Source: Pseudomonas sp. dw_612 (lineage in GTDB: Bacteria; Pseudomonadota; Gammaproteobacteria; Pseudomonadales; Pseudomonadaceae). From it: a DNA stretch of 64,000 nucleotides. The translations under genes were made by a program, and so were the position numbers. Position 1 is the stretch's first letter, and every line of letters begins with the position of its first letter. The notes below the pieces were generated by a model. That model ran no database searches. It saw only the letters and a list, made by a program, of their open reading frames with translations, and was not told the origin of the DNA. The stretch lies in assembly GCF_018449725.1 (NCBI RefSeq), contig NZ_JAAVVC010000028.1, positions 1 through 64,000 of the forward strand, read 5' to 3'. Below, piece after piece: positions 17,994 to 27,188 of the stretch.

Positions 17994-19178
17994 ATGTGGT
18001 ACGAAGGTTTTCTCGGCTTGTCGCCCTGGTCACTGGTGGCAGTCACCCTGCTGATGACCCACGTGACGATTGTTGGTGTCACGGTCTATCTGCATCGTTA
18101 TTCAGCCCATCGCTCCCTGGAGCTCAATGCTGGCCTGAAACATTTCTTCCGCTTCTGGCTGTGGTTGACCACGGCGCAGAACACCCGCGAGTGGACAGCC
18201 ATCCACCGCAAGCATCACGCCAAATGCGAAACCGTCGATGACCCGCACAGCCCGGTCATCAAGGGCCTTTCCACCGTTTTGCGCAAGGGCGCCGAGTTGT
18301 ACCGCGAAGAAGCGGAAAACCCGGAAACCCTGCGTATCTACGGCAAGAACTGCCCCGAAGACTGGATCGAACGCAACCTCTACAGCCGTTTCCCCCTGCT
18401 GGGCGTGGCGATCATGGGCGTCATCGACCTGCTGCTGTTCGGCACCATCGGTATCACCATCTGGGCCATCCAGATGATGTGGATCCCGGTCTGGGCTGCC
18501 GGCGTGGTCAATGGCCTGGGCCATGCCATCGGCTACCGCAACTTCGAATGCCGCGATGCGGCGACCAATCTGGTGCCGTGGGGCATCCTGATCGGTGGTG
18601 AAGAACTGCATAACAACCATCACACCTACCCTAACTCGGCAAAACTGTCGGTGAAGAAGTGGGAGTTCGACCTCGGCTGGGCCTGGATCCAGGTCTTCAG
18701 TTTCTTCCGTCTGGCCAAGGTCCAGCGTGTTGCGCCAATCGCCCACCGGGTCGAAGGCAAGGGCAGTCTGGACATGGACACCGCCATGGCCATCCTCAAC
18801 AATCGCTTCCAGATCATGGCCCAGTACCGCAAATTGGTGATCGCGCCGCTGGTCAAGCAGGAGTTGGAGAAGGTCGATCACTCGGTCCGTCACCAGTTCC
18901 ACCGCGCCAAGCGTTTGCTCTCGCGGGAAACCAGCCTGCTGGATGACAAGCACCATATCCGCATCCAGAACATGCTCGAGCACAGCCAGGCGCTGAAGGT
19001 AATTTACGAGAAACGCCTGGCCTTGCAGCAGATCTGGGTCAAGACCAGCTCAAATGGTCACGACATGCTTGCCGCGATAAAGGATTGGGTGCACGAAGCC
19101 GAAGCCAGCGGGATTCAATCCCTGCGCGACTTCGCCGATCAGTTGAAAACCTACTCCTTGCGCCCAGCTGCCGTCTGA
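17994..19178 (+). CDS. desA: Delta-9 acyl-lipid desaturase DesA
   Basis: Integral membrane desaturase of 394 aa. The histidine boxes are HRYSAHR (34-40), HRKHH (71-75) and HNNHH (206-210), with hydrophobic segments around 10-32 and 135-175. This is the stearoyl-CoA/phospholipid delta-9 desaturase type, matching P. aeruginosa DesA, which makes unsaturated acyl chains in existing phospholipids when oxygen is present. The C-terminal 120 residues are a charged, soluble extension. Its place after the GGDEF-EAL gene matches the remembered P. aeruginosa order. Confidence 0.9.
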   Translation: MWYEGFLGLSPWSLVAVTLLMTHVTIVGVTVYLHRYSAHRSLELNAGLKHFFRFWLWLTTAQNTREWTAIHRKHHAKCETVDDPHSPVIKGLSTVLRKGAELYREEAENPETLRIYGKNCPEDWIERNLYSRFPLLGVAIMGVIDLLLFGTIGITIWAIQMMWIPVWAAGVVNGLGHAIGYRNFECRDAATNLVPWGILIGGEELHNNHHTYPNSAKLSVKKWEFDLGWAWIQVFSFFRLAKVQRVAPIAHRVEGKGSLDMDTAMAILNNRFQIMAQYRKLVIAPLVKQELEKVDHSVRHQFHRAKRLLSRETSLLDDKHHIRIQNMLEHSQALKVIYEKRLALQQIWVKTSSNGHDMLAAIKDWVHEAEASGIQSLRDFADQLKTYSLRPAAV

Positions 19179-19201
19179 CCTGTAGCAGTCGCAAAACCTG
19201 A

Positions 19202-19232
19202 CGACGCGTTCTTTCACTGAAAAAACGCGTCG
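19202..19232. terminator. Inverted repeat after desA
   Basis: Nine-base arms CGACGCGTT / AACGCGTCG with a 13-nt loop start 23 bp after the desA stop. There is no clear U-run on either side, so this is only a possible transcript end. Confidence 0.4.
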
Positions 19233-19412
19233 CCAGTACCGCCCGGCGGGTGCCCCCTCCCTGGCCCCGTCAGCCGGGAACTAAGCTCCAAATCCCCTAT
19301 CTCAAAGACACTTCGCCATCCAGGCGGGCCGAGACCTGTTATCAATTATTTCCCACCAAAGCGTGACAGCGCCTGCTGTGGCACAAGAAATAATCGATAA
19401 GGGGCCCACGTA

Positions 19413-20453
19413 GTGGCCGCTTTCGAAACCTCGAGCGGCGCACGCCCTTTGAGATCTGTGCCGATGGTCACTAAAAACCTACAAGACTCATCCCACCCGC
19501 AGTGGCCCGAGGCCGCGCAAACCCTGATGGCGCTCATGCATGCCCAAGGTGAAGTCGCACGCCTGAGCGAACGCGAACAACTCTTCAGCTCGCTGCTGGT
19601 CAGCGTCAACGCCGTGCTTTGGGCATTCAACTGGGAAACCCGTCAGGTGCTGTACGTCAGCCCGGCCTATGAACGGATTTTCGGCCGTTCCGCCGGCCTG
19701 TTGCTGGCCGACTACAACCAGTGGCGCGACAGCATTTACCCCGACGATCTGGACTACGCCGAGCGCAGCTTGGCCGAAGTGCTGGTCAAAGGCGCAATCG
19801 AAGACCGCGAATACCGCATCATCGCGGCCGACGGCCAAGTGCGCTGGCTCAGCGACAAATGCTTCATTAACCGTCAGGCCGAACCGGGGCAACCGGTGAT
19901 CATCGTTGGCATCGCCGAAGACATCACCGAAAAGAAGCAGATGGAAACCGAGCTGCAACGCCTGGCAACCACCGACGTGCTGACCCAGAGCAGCAACCGC
20001 CGGCACTTCTTCGAATGCGCCCATCGCGAATTTGAACAGGCGAAGCTGCAAGGCGCGCCGCTGGCCTTCCTGTTGCTTGACATCGATGACTTCAAAGTCG
20101 TCAACGACAGCTACGGCCACCCGGCCGGCGACACCGTGCTGCAACACATCGCCGAAAGCGGTCGCGCGGCATTACGCCGGGGTGATCTGTTCGGGCGCAT
20201 TGGCGGGGAAGAGTTTGCGGCGGTATTCCCGGGCTGCGCGCCGGACATGGCCATGCAAGTGGCCGAGCGCCTGCAACGGGAGATCCAGCGGTTGAGCTTC
20301 AGCCACGACGACCAGACGTTCGGCATCACCGTCAGCCAGGGCCTGACCAGCCTCACCGCCGAAGATGAAAGCCTCGACAGCCTGTTTGCCCGCGCGGATG
20401 CGGCGATGTATGAGGCCAAACGCCAAGGCAAGAACCGCATCATCTCGGCCTGA
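19413..20453 (+). CDS. PAS-GGDEF diguanylate cyclase
   Basis: 346-aa soluble protein. A PAS/PAC module (about 60-175, ending GIAEDITEKKQ) is followed by a GGDEF domain (about 185-345) with motif GGEEF at 264-268. The inhibitory RxxD site (RRGD, 255-258) lies five residues ahead, so product feedback is likely. It should make c-di-GMP. The GTG at 19413 is preceded by AAGGGG at good spacing; an ATG at 19464 (MVTKNLQ) is an alternative start 17 codons in. Confidence 0.88.
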   Translation: MAAFETSSGARPLRSVPMVTKNLQDSSHPQWPEAAQTLMALMHAQGEVARLSEREQLFSSLLVSVNAVLWAFNWETRQVLYVSPAYERIFGRSAGLLLADYNQWRDSIYPDDLDYAERSLAEVLVKGAIEDREYRIIAADGQVRWLSDKCFINRQAEPGQPVIIVGIAEDITEKKQMETELQRLATTDVLTQSSNRRHFFECAHREFEQAKLQGAPLAFLLLDIDDFKVVNDSYGHPAGDTVLQHIAESGRAALRRGDLFGRIGGEEFAAVFPGCAPDMAMQVAERLQREIQRLSFSHDDQTFGITVSQGLTSLTAEDESLDSLFARADAAMYEAKRQGKNRIISA

Positions 20454-20473
20454 AGGCCCAACACAGAGCCCCA

Positions 20474-20564
20474 TGTGGGAGCGGGCTTGCTCGCGAAGGC
20501 ATCGTGTCAGTCGATATCAAGGGTGCCTGACACGGCGCCTTCGCGAGCAAGCCCGCTCCCACAG
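20474..20564. repeat. REP pair, class 1
   Basis: Inverted class 1 pair between the convergent diguanylate cyclase and receiver-HDOD genes. Confidence 0.85.
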
Positions 20565-20580
20565 GGTATTAGTGTGATGG

Positions 20581-21795
20581 CTACTTCTTGCGCAACCGCA
20601 TCAATTCCGGCAACCCAATCTTGAGCAACCGCGCCGTCCGGCTCTTGGCCAGTTCCTCAATGCCCTCATGCTCAGTCAGGCGCGCCAGTTGCGCGGCCAT
20701 GTTCATCACCAGCGCTTCGCGGGAGTAAACCCCGCCACCGAGCTGGTAGACGGCGGCAATCAGCTCCCGCAGCTCCAGCGGCAGGCGCCAGCGGGTTCGC
20801 AGCGCCGAACCGTAGCCCGCGCCGAACTCGGCCAGTGCATCGCCGATTTCTTCCCATTCGTCCAGCTCGCCGCCGGCCTGCTTCCATTCCTGCAAGCAGC
20901 GCAGCAACGCCAAGTCACCGAGGCGATGCAGCATCCCCGCGCAATAGCAGCGCTCCTGATCCAGATCCAGCAAGCGCGCCAGGGTCCGGCCATATTCGGC
21001 GGTACGCAGCGACAATTCCCAATAACGCTCGGCATAGTCTGCCAAGTGCGAATCACTGAGCCGCGCGCAGCGCTTGAGTGCCAGGCCCAGAATCAGGTTC
21101 ATGCTTTGCGCGGTGCCCAAGCGGTGCAACGCCTGGGACAGGGTTTGCACCCCGACGCCATGGTGCTGGGCGGCACTGTTGGCGGCAGCGATCAGGACGG
21201 CGGTGATTTGCGGATCATTGCGGATCTCGGCCTCCAGCAACGTCAGATCGAGGCCATTGGGATTCAGGCTGCGTTTGACCGCCAACTGCACGTCGGTCAT
21301 CAGCGGCGCGCCGTCTGTCGATTCGCGTCGACGCTCTAGGTACACCGACAACGTCATGCCCGGCGACAGCGCAGGCACCTCGCAAGACACCTCTTCACCG
21401 GCGTTCAGCAGCAACTCCTGCAGACGCTGAGTTAGGTTTTCCATGTCGAGGGGTTTGGTCAGGTAGGCGGTGGGCGCCAAGGGCAAGGCTTCGCGCACAC
21501 TGGCGCTGTCGTTGCGGCTACTCAACAAAATGAACGGCAACGGCGGATTGCGTTTGCGTTGACGCACACTGCGCAAGACGTTCAGCCCATCGATACCGGG
21601 CAATTCCCAGTCAACGATCACCAAGTCGTAAGGAACCTCCGCCAACCGCTCCATCGCATGCTGGCCATCGGCACACAGGTCCAGCCGTGCATCGCAACGC
21701 ACATTCAACAACACCTGCTTGAGCAGGTCGCGGGACCAGGGGTCGGCCTCGGCAATCAGCACTCGCGGAACAGCGGGTAACACCACAGCGGTCAT
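20581..21795 (-). CDS. Response regulator with receiver and HDOD-like domain
   Basis: 404-aa signalling protein. An N-terminal receiver (about 10-130) has Glu/Asp at EADPWS, phospho-acceptor Asp in VIVDWELPGIDG and Lys in YLTKPLD. The C-terminal part (about 170-380) resembles the HDOD domain, with FxxAxxxxG-like helices and a degenerate HD motif region (MLHRLGDLALL). HDOD proteins are non-enzymatic relatives of HD-GYP domains used in signalling. The start has GGAG 7 nt upstream. It lies upstream of the gabT terminator on the same strand and is transcribed separately. Confidence 0.75.
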   Translation of the reverse strand: MTAVVLPAVPRVLIAEADPWSRDLLKQVLLNVRCDARLDLCADGQHAMERLAEVPYDLVIVDWELPGIDGLNVLRSVRQRKRNPPLPFILLSSRNDSASVREALPLAPTAYLTKPLDMENLTQRLQELLLNAGEEVSCEVPALSPGMTLSVYLERRRESTDGAPLMTDVQLAVKRSLNPNGLDLTLLEAEIRNDPQITAVLIAAANSAAQHHGVGVQTLSQALHRLGTAQSMNLILGLALKRCARLSDSHLADYAERYWELSLRTAEYGRTLARLLDLDQERCYCAGMLHRLGDLALLRCLQEWKQAGGELDEWEEIGDALAEFGAGYGSALRTRWRLPLELRELIAAVYQLGGGVYSREALVMNMAAQLARLTEHEGIEELAKSRTARLLKIGLPELMRLRKK

Positions 21796-21881
21796 TCGTA
21801 CACTCCAGCGGCAATGCTTGAACCTTAGTCAATGCTGGCCATTCGATACAGCGCATTTGTCCTCGTTGTGTTTCAAGACCA

Positions 21882-21912
21882 TAAAAAAACCCGCCGAAGC
21901 GGGTTTTTTGTC
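21882..21912 (-). terminator. Rho-independent terminator of gabT
   Basis: On the minus strand a GC-rich hairpin, AAACCCGC-TTCG-GCGGGTTT, is followed by a T-run. It lies 21 bp past the gabT stop. The facing plus-strand sequence also has A/T runs, but no gene on that strand uses it. Confidence 0.85.
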
Positions 21913-21932
21913 GATCAGGTCACACTTCGCAA

Positions 21933-23210
21933 TCAGAGCTCAGAGAAGCACTCTTCAATGATCGCCAGACCTTTGTCCAGTTGCTCGTCCGGCGAAGTCA
22001 GCGGTACCAGGACGCGCAGAACGTTGCCGTAGGTGCCGCAAGACAGCAGGATCAGACCCTTGTCGCGTGCCTTGGCCACTACCGCCGCCACGGCTGGCGC
22101 GTTCGGCTTGTGGCTGTCGCCGTCGACGAACAGTTCGACCGCGATCATCGCGCCCAGGGCACGGACTTCGCCGATCACCGGGTACTTGGCCTGGATGGCT
22201 TTCAGGCCAGTGACCAGACGCTCGCCGACAGCCTTGCAGCGATCCAGCAGGTGTTCTTCTTCAAACACTTCCATCACGGCCAGGGCCGCGGCGCAAGCGA
22301 TCGGGCTACCAGCGTAGGTGCCGCCCAGGCCGCCTGGAGCAATGGCGTCCATGTATTCGGCTTTACCGCACACACCGGCCAACGGGAAGCCGCCAGCGAT
22401 GGATTTGGCGAAGGTGGTCAGGTCGGCAGCAACGCCCATCTGTTCCATGGCGAAGAACGTGCCGGTACGGCCAGCGCCGGTTTGCACTTCGTCAGCGATC
22501 AACAGAATGCCGTGCTGGTCGCACAGAGCGCGCAGGCGCTTCATGAATTCTTTAGGCGCGACGTAGAAACCGCCTTCGCCCTGAACCGGCTCGATGATGA
22601 TCGCAGCGATATCACGCGGCTCGGCGTCGTTCTTGAAGATGCGTTCGATGCTGGCGATCGAGTCGTCGATGCTCACACCGTGCAGTTCGTTCGGGTACAG
22701 CGCGCGGAAGATGCCGCCTGGCATCAGGCCCATGCCGGCCGAGTAAGGCACGACTTTACCGGTCAGGCCCAGGGTCATCATGGTGCGACCGTGGTAAGCG
22801 CCGGTGAACGCGATGACGCCGGCACGGCCAGTGGCGGCACGGGCGATTTTCACGGCGTTTTCAACGGCTTCGGAACCGGTGGTCACCAGCAGAGTTTTCT
22901 TGGCGAAATCACCTGGCACCTTGGCGTTGATTTTTTCGCACAGCTCTACGTACGGTTCGTAAGCCAGTACCTGGAAGCACGTGTGAGTCAGCTTGTTCAG
23001 CTGCGCGGTCACGGCGGCGATGATTTTCGGGTGCAGGTGACCGGTGTTCAGCACGGCAATACCGCCGGCGAAGTCGATGAACTCGCGACCTTCAACGTCG
23101 GTCACGGTGGCGTTCTTCGCAGACTCGGCGAAGATCGGGTGAATCTGGCCAACACCGCGTGGTACAGCGGCTTCGCGGCGTTTCATCAGGGATGCGTTAG
23201 TCTTGCTCAT
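21933..23210 (-). CDS. gabT: 4-aminobutyrate aminotransferase
   Basis: Class III PLP-dependent aminotransferase of 425 aa that transfers the amino group of GABA to 2-oxoglutarate. Conserved blocks include TTGSEAVENAVKIAR, FTGAYHGRTMMTLGLTGK, DEVQTGAGRTG and TFAKSIAGGFPLAGV, whose lysine binds PLP. The ATG at 23208-23210 follows GAGGAC at good spacing; five further in-frame residues upstream are not needed. gabD lies 198 bp upstream on the same strand, forming a gabDT pathway unit that yields succinate. Confidence 0.95.
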   Translation of the reverse strand: MSKTNASLMKRREAAVPRGVGQIHPIFAESAKNATVTDVEGREFIDFAGGIAVLNTGHLHPKIIAAVTAQLNKLTHTCFQVLAYEPYVELCEKINAKVPGDFAKKTLLVTTGSEAVENAVKIARAATGRAGVIAFTGAYHGRTMMTLGLTGKVVPYSAGMGLMPGGIFRALYPNELHGVSIDDSIASIERIFKNDAEPRDIAAIIIEPVQGEGGFYVAPKEFMKRLRALCDQHGILLIADEVQTGAGRTGTFFAMEQMGVAADLTTFAKSIAGGFPLAGVCGKAEYMDAIAPGGLGGTYAGSPIACAAALAVMEVFEEEHLLDRCKAVGERLVTGLKAIQAKYPVIGEVRALGAMIAVELFVDGDSHKPNAPAVAAVVAKARDKGLILLSCGTYGNVLRVLVPLTSPDEQLDKGLAIIEECFSEL

Positions 23211-23408
23211 AAAGTCCTCATTCACCGCTCATCGGGCGGCGTGGTTCAAGGAAAATGCGGCGGGGAGGCAACTACGGCAGCATGCGATGATCGACTGCCA
23301 CAGCGTTCCCGGCCACAGAGAAAATTCCATTTGAAGCGCAGAAAGGGACAGCGCTCTCGTGCCCTTTCTGCTTGAAGCAATGCCTTGCCCGGCTCTTGTC
23401 TTGCGAGC

Positions 23409-24851
23409 TTAGATGCCCAGGCAGAGGTATTTGATTTCCAGGTAATCTTCGATGCCGTACTTGGAGCCTTCACGGCCCAGGCCCGACGCCTTGATACCGC
23501 CGAACGGCGCGACTTCGTTGGAGATCAACCCGGTGTTGACGCCGACCATGCCATATTCCAGGGCTTCAGCCACACGGAACACACGGCCCAGGTCACGGGC
23601 ATAGAAGTACGAAGCCAGGCCGAACTCGGTGTCGTTGGACATCGCGATCACCTCGGCTTCGTCTTTGAAGCGGAACAGCGGCGCCAATGGGCCGAAGGTT
23701 TCTTCCTTGGCCACGGCTGCGTTTTTCGGCACGTTGGTCAGGATGGTCGGTTCGAAGAAGTTGCCTTCCATGACCTTGCCACCCGCCAGAACGGTCGCGC
23801 CTTTGCTGATCGCGTCAGCAATGTGCTCCTGAACCTTGGCCACGGCTTTTTCGTCGATCAGCGGGCCAGTGGTGGTGCCTTCTTCCAGACCGTTGCCGAT
23901 CTTGAGCTTGGCCACGGCCACTTTCAGCTTCTCGGCGAACGCGTCGTAGACCGAATCCTGAATGTACAGACGGTTGGCGCAGACGCAGGTCTGGCCGTTG
24001 TTGCGGTACTTGGAAATGATCGCGCCTTCGACGGCCTTATCCAGGTCCGCGTCGTCGAACACGATGAACGGCGCGTTGCCGCCCAGTTCCAAGGACACTT
24101 TCTTGATGTCCTTGGCGCATTCAGCCATCAACTGACGACCGATTTCGGTCGAGCCGGTGAAGGACAATTTACGCACGATCGGGTTGCTGGTCAGCTCACT
24201 GCCGATGTCGCCGGCGCTGCCGGAAACAACGCTGAACACACCGTTCGGGATGCCGGCACGCTGGGCCAGTTCAGCCAGAGCGAATGCGGAGAACGGAGTT
24301 TGCGAAGCAGGCTTGAGCACCATGGTGCAACCGGCGGCCAACGCAGGACCCGCTTTACGGGTGATCATCGCGGCCGGGAAGTTCCACGGGGTGATCGCTG
24401 CGGTCACGCCGATTGGCTGCTTGATCACGATCAGGCGCTTGTCTGGCTGATGGCCCGGAATCACATCACCGTAGACGCGCTTGGCTTCTTCGGCGAACCA
24501 CTCGATAAAGGAAGCGGCGTAAACGATTTCGCCCTTGGCTTCGGCCAATGGCTTGCCTTGCTCGAGGGTCATCAGGCGAGCCAGGTCGTCCTGATTCTCG
24601 ATGATCAGCTCGAACCAACGACGCAGCTTGTTCGCGCGGTCCTTGGCGGTCAGTGCACGCCAGGCCGGCAGCGCTTTATCAGCGGCTTCGATTGCACGGC
24701 GGGTTTCGGCAGCGCCCATCTTCGGTACGGTGCCCAGAATTTCGCCCGTTGCCGGGTTGTTGACCTTGATCGTCTGACCGTTGTCCGCATCGACCCAAGC
24801 GCCATCGATAAAGGCTTGCTGGCGGAACAACTGGGTGTCTTTAAGCTGCAT
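23409..24851 (-). CDS. gabD: Succinate-semialdehyde dehydrogenase
   Basis: Aldehyde dehydrogenase of 480 aa, NADP-type GabD. The catalytic cysteine sits in NNGQTCVCANR and the general-base glutamate in SLELGGNAPF. The NAD(P) site motif GSTEIGRQL is also present. It oxidises succinate semialdehyde, the GabT product. The ATG at 24849-24851 follows AAGGAAA; a longer frame upstream is AT-rich non-coding. gabD comes first and gabT second, as in P. aeruginosa. Confidence 0.95.
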   Translation of the reverse strand: MQLKDTQLFRQQAFIDGAWVDADNGQTIKVNNPATGEILGTVPKMGAAETRRAIEAADKALPAWRALTAKDRANKLRRWFELIIENQDDLARLMTLEQGKPLAEAKGEIVYAASFIEWFAEEAKRVYGDVIPGHQPDKRLIVIKQPIGVTAAITPWNFPAAMITRKAGPALAAGCTMVLKPASQTPFSAFALAELAQRAGIPNGVFSVVSGSAGDIGSELTSNPIVRKLSFTGSTEIGRQLMAECAKDIKKVSLELGGNAPFIVFDDADLDKAVEGAIISKYRNNGQTCVCANRLYIQDSVYDAFAEKLKVAVAKLKIGNGLEEGTTTGPLIDEKAVAKVQEHIADAISKGATVLAGGKVMEGNFFEPTILTNVPKNAAVAKEETFGPLAPLFRFKDEAEVIAMSNDTEFGLASYFYARDLGRVFRVAEALEYGMVGVNTGLISNEVAPFGGIKASGLGREGSKYGIEDYLEIKYLCLGI

Positions 24852-25199
24852 GTCGGCTTTCCTTAACAGCACCGCGACCAGCGCGGAGCGAATTATGATT
24901 GTAGAAAGGCGCCTCAAAGGCTGCCGTCAGGGAAATCATTCACCGGGCTGAAGCACATAAATAGCGCACGGATTGGACTCGTGCGGTTCAGCACCCAGAC
25001 AAGAGCGTTTGAAATCTCGAACGAATCCTAGGATCAATGCCGTGAAAGGACAATAGGCCGTTCGAAAAAAAGAACGAAAACGGCGCATTTGCCTATTTTT
25101 TCTGATCAACGTAGCAAACGGCTGTTACAGGATAGAAAAACACAGGCTATTCAGCAGCATGGACGCCCGCAACGCATATGAGTATCATGGCGCCCGCTT
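24852..25199. promoter_or_regulatory. gabD upstream region with inverted repeat
   Basis: This 348-bp stretch between gabD and the tRNA gene holds no gene. It is A/T-rich near 25040-25110, with an interrupted palindrome CGTTC-N8-GAACG at 25059-25076. I see no sigma-54 promoter on the gabD strand. The palindrome could be a regulator site, and the tRNA promoter must lie at the right end. Confidence 0.35.
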
Positions 25200-25276
25200 G
25201 CACCAGTAGCTCAGCTGGATAGAGTACTGCCCTCCGAAGGCAGTGGTCGTGGGTTCGAATCCCGCCTGGTGCACCA
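25200..25276 (+). tRNA. tRNA-Arg (CCG)
   Basis: Complete 77-nt tRNA with encoded CCA. The acceptor stem GCACCAG/CTGGTGC pairs fully. The anticodon arm CTGCC-CTCCGAA-GGCAG gives anticodon CCG (arginine, codon CGG). The T arm GTGGG-TTCGAAT-CCCGC is canonical. Its 3' end and following terminator are duplicated 1,862 bp downstream, marking it as the insertion site of an integrative element. Confidence 0.97.
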
Positions 25277-25291
25277 TATAGAAGAAACGAG

Positions 25292-25326
25292 AAAGCCTCA
25301 GGCCCTTAGGGTTTGGGGCTTTTTTG
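25292..25326 (+). terminator. Rho-independent terminator of tRNA-Arg
   Basis: Hairpin with AAGCC / GGCTT outer arms followed by a run of six T, 16 nt after the tRNA. It lies inside the left attachment repeat. Confidence 0.75.
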
Positions 25327-25527
25327 TGGGTGATGGTATCCCAAGTGGACAATTCTGGGGGTTGATCAATGGGGCTTGGGTCGGTAGGGCAGTTGTCAAC
25401 TTAGAGTTTACAACTGCCGTGAACAACCTCTCGCGAGTCCCCAGCAGCTTTCGGAAATCCGGAAGAGCCGCTTTTACCGTTGCGGTAACGATGCCCTTTT
25501 ATCTTCAATATCCTTTCAATTTCAACG

Positions 25528-25767
25528 TTAAAATTTCAGTAAGCTGATGAAACTGTCGCTACCAAGATCTCGCGGGTTTCCGACCCCGTACCAGTTGATT
25601 AACGTCAGGGGCCCCAGCGACTTTCTGCGTCTACCCCGATATTCCGCATGAGTGCCAGACAGTGATTCACCGTATTCGTAGTGAATCCAGTCGGCCCAGC
25701 CCCAAAAACAAAAGTCCTTCTCCGGCCAGGAACTGGGGCTGGAGTCAATCCATTGTGCGGCACTCAT
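25528..25767 (-). CDS. Hypothetical protein in the tRNA-Arg island
   Basis: Possible 79-aa protein with many tryptophans and aromatics (CFWGWADWIHYEYGE). No known domain is recognised and no strong ribosome-binding site is seen before the ATG. It lies divergent to the nuclease-like gene inside the decayed island. It may be a real small cargo gene or a chance frame. Confidence 0.3.
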   Translation of the reverse strand: MSAAQWIDSSPSSWPEKDFCFWGWADWIHYEYGESLSGTHAEYRGRRRKSLGPLTLINWYGVGNPRDLGSDSFISLLKF

Positions 25768-25855
25768 ACGATGCGATATGAGCTATAACCATCAGATAGA
25801 CCCTTGGGGTCGTCTCAGTCCCTAGCAATCCCACCCGCCAACCATAGGTCTATGA

Positions 25856-26878
25856 ATGCCGAAATTCCCTCTTACACCGATGATGGTTCAATACTTGGTG
25901 GGCCTGTGCTGCCTTAAGTCAGATCCCGATGCAGTCGATGTGACTATCGGCGATATGGTCTACGATCCCGCCGCCGACAAAGAGCGTGACGTCGATGTAA
26001 CTGTCACCATCACTGAGTCCGGTGGAGTAACCCACGCGTTCAAAGCGTACGAGGTGAAGCGAGAAGGGACACCTCTGGACGTGGCTGAAGTGGAGCAATT
26101 GTGCATGAAGTTCATAGACATGCCGTCTGTAACTCACCGTTCTATTGTCTCCGCATCAGGCTACACAGCCTCTGCACGCAAGAAGGCAGAAACCCACGGC
26201 ATAACTCTTTACGAATTCAAAGCGTGGACTAGACCTCTTCAAGAGCAATTCCCTGCGCTAACCATGCAAGGGACCGCACAGGAATGCTTTAGGATGTGCA
26301 CTACCCTTCTGTGCTGGTCGCAACATCAGCTACAAATCATGGCTCCGCAAGCGACAGGTAATTCTACGGTTCTACCGACGGATAAGCTTTTAGACTCAAA
26401 GGGTAACGCGCACAGTACATACGCCACCTTTGAGCAATACCAAAACGAGCTACTGCTTAGATCGACAAAGTTACTTCTTTCAGTAATGCCTGGTCCCTCA
26501 ACAATGGACAGTTTGCCGTTGGAAGATTCGAGCTCAATTGCTGCAAGTCCGGAGTGGCCACACAGTCATACACTTGATGTAACCAATGACGAAGTTTTCT
26601 TAGGAATCGAACCCGGCGTCTGTCGGATCGATTTAGTCACGATATCAGGACATCTTCAGTGGCAACGTAACACCAGTCAGGCCCTTTACTACGTGATTGA
26701 TCACATCCCGAGTGGAGAAGCGTTTGCAGGTGCTGTGATCTCCAGCCCGCAAGGTGATGGGACCATGACTGCCCTGGTGTTTTCCCCCATAACACGTGCC
26801 ATCGACATAAGGCCTATTCGACTAGCGAAGAAACACCAGAACAGCATCAGGAACCTCAAGCTGAAGCTTTCCGAGTAG
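25856..26878 (+). CDS. PD-(D/E)XK nuclease-like protein, island cargo
   Basis: 340-aa protein, only good gene of the tRNA-Arg island. The N-terminal 130 residues look like a restriction-endonuclease fold: Asp in RDVDVTVTI, then AYEVKREG giving the E-x-K core, then SASGYTASARKKAETHGITLYEF, a typical late strand-helix of Mrr-like nucleases. The C-terminal 200 residues are not recognised. Codon use is AT-richer than in flanking chromosomal genes, which agrees with transfer. No methyltransferase or helicase partner is present. A defence or anti-plasmid role is plausible by context but unproven. The start has only a weak AGG upstream. Confidence 0.6.
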   Translation: MPKFPLTPMMVQYLVGLCCLKSDPDAVDVTIGDMVYDPAADKERDVDVTVTITESGGVTHAFKAYEVKREGTPLDVAEVEQLCMKFIDMPSVTHRSIVSASGYTASARKKAETHGITLYEFKAWTRPLQEQFPALTMQGTAQECFRMCTTLLCWSQHQLQIMAPQATGNSTVLPTDKLLDSKGNAHSTYATFEQYQNELLLRSTKLLLSVMPGPSTMDSLPLEDSSSIAASPEWPHSHTLDVTNDEVFLGIEPGVCRIDLVTISGHLQWQRNTSQALYYVIDHIPSGEAFAGAVISSPQGDGTMTALVFSPITRAIDIRPIRLAKKHQNSIRNLKLKLSE

Positions 26879-26917
26879 TGCTTAAATCTGTTCCCGGGAG
26901 GCTAAGGATAATAAGCC

Positions 26918-27063
26918 TGTATCCCCACATGTATCCCCGACCAATCCGAAAGCCATCACCCCACAGAACACCACACCTCCAGCTCTTTGCTTGAGCCGGC
27001 ATGCTACGGAATGTTTAAAAATCAATCTCAGCATCCGGCGGCATGTATGCCCACGTGTATGCC
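26918..27063. repeat. Two pairs of TGTATSCC direct repeats
   Basis: TGTATCCCC occurs at 26918-26926 and 26930-26938, and TGTATGCC(C/T) at 27044-27052 and 27056-27064. Both pairs have a 12-bp period. They lie 70-215 bp inside the right attachment repeat and could be arm-type recombinase sites. The surrounding 26879-27132 shows no convincing gene. Confidence 0.5.
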
Positions 27064-27153
27064 TAACCCAAACACAACTAGCTAAATCCTTACAAACCGG
27101 GACCCGCAGCGTTCGGTTCAAACGACGCCTGGGCACCATATAGAAGAAACGAG

Positions 27154-27188
27154 AAAGCCTCAGGCCCTTAGGGTTTGGGGCTTTTTTG
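27154..27188 (+). terminator. Duplicated tRNA-Arg terminator at right island end
   Basis: Exact copy of the hairpin and T-run found after the tRNA, 1,862 bp downstream, inside the right attachment repeat. It no longer follows a complete tRNA. Confidence 0.6.

Noticed and set aside
25059..25076. Sigma-54 promoter for gabD
   Set aside because: No GG-N10-GC element is visible on the gabD strand in the upstream region; only an inverted repeat is seen.
25269..25547. Plus-strand frame starting in the tRNA 3' end
   Set aside because: It reads through the tRNA end and terminator and shows no protein-like features.
26882..27139. Minus-strand frame of 85 codons near the right island end
   Set aside because: It runs through the arm-like repeats and has no recognisable family or start site.
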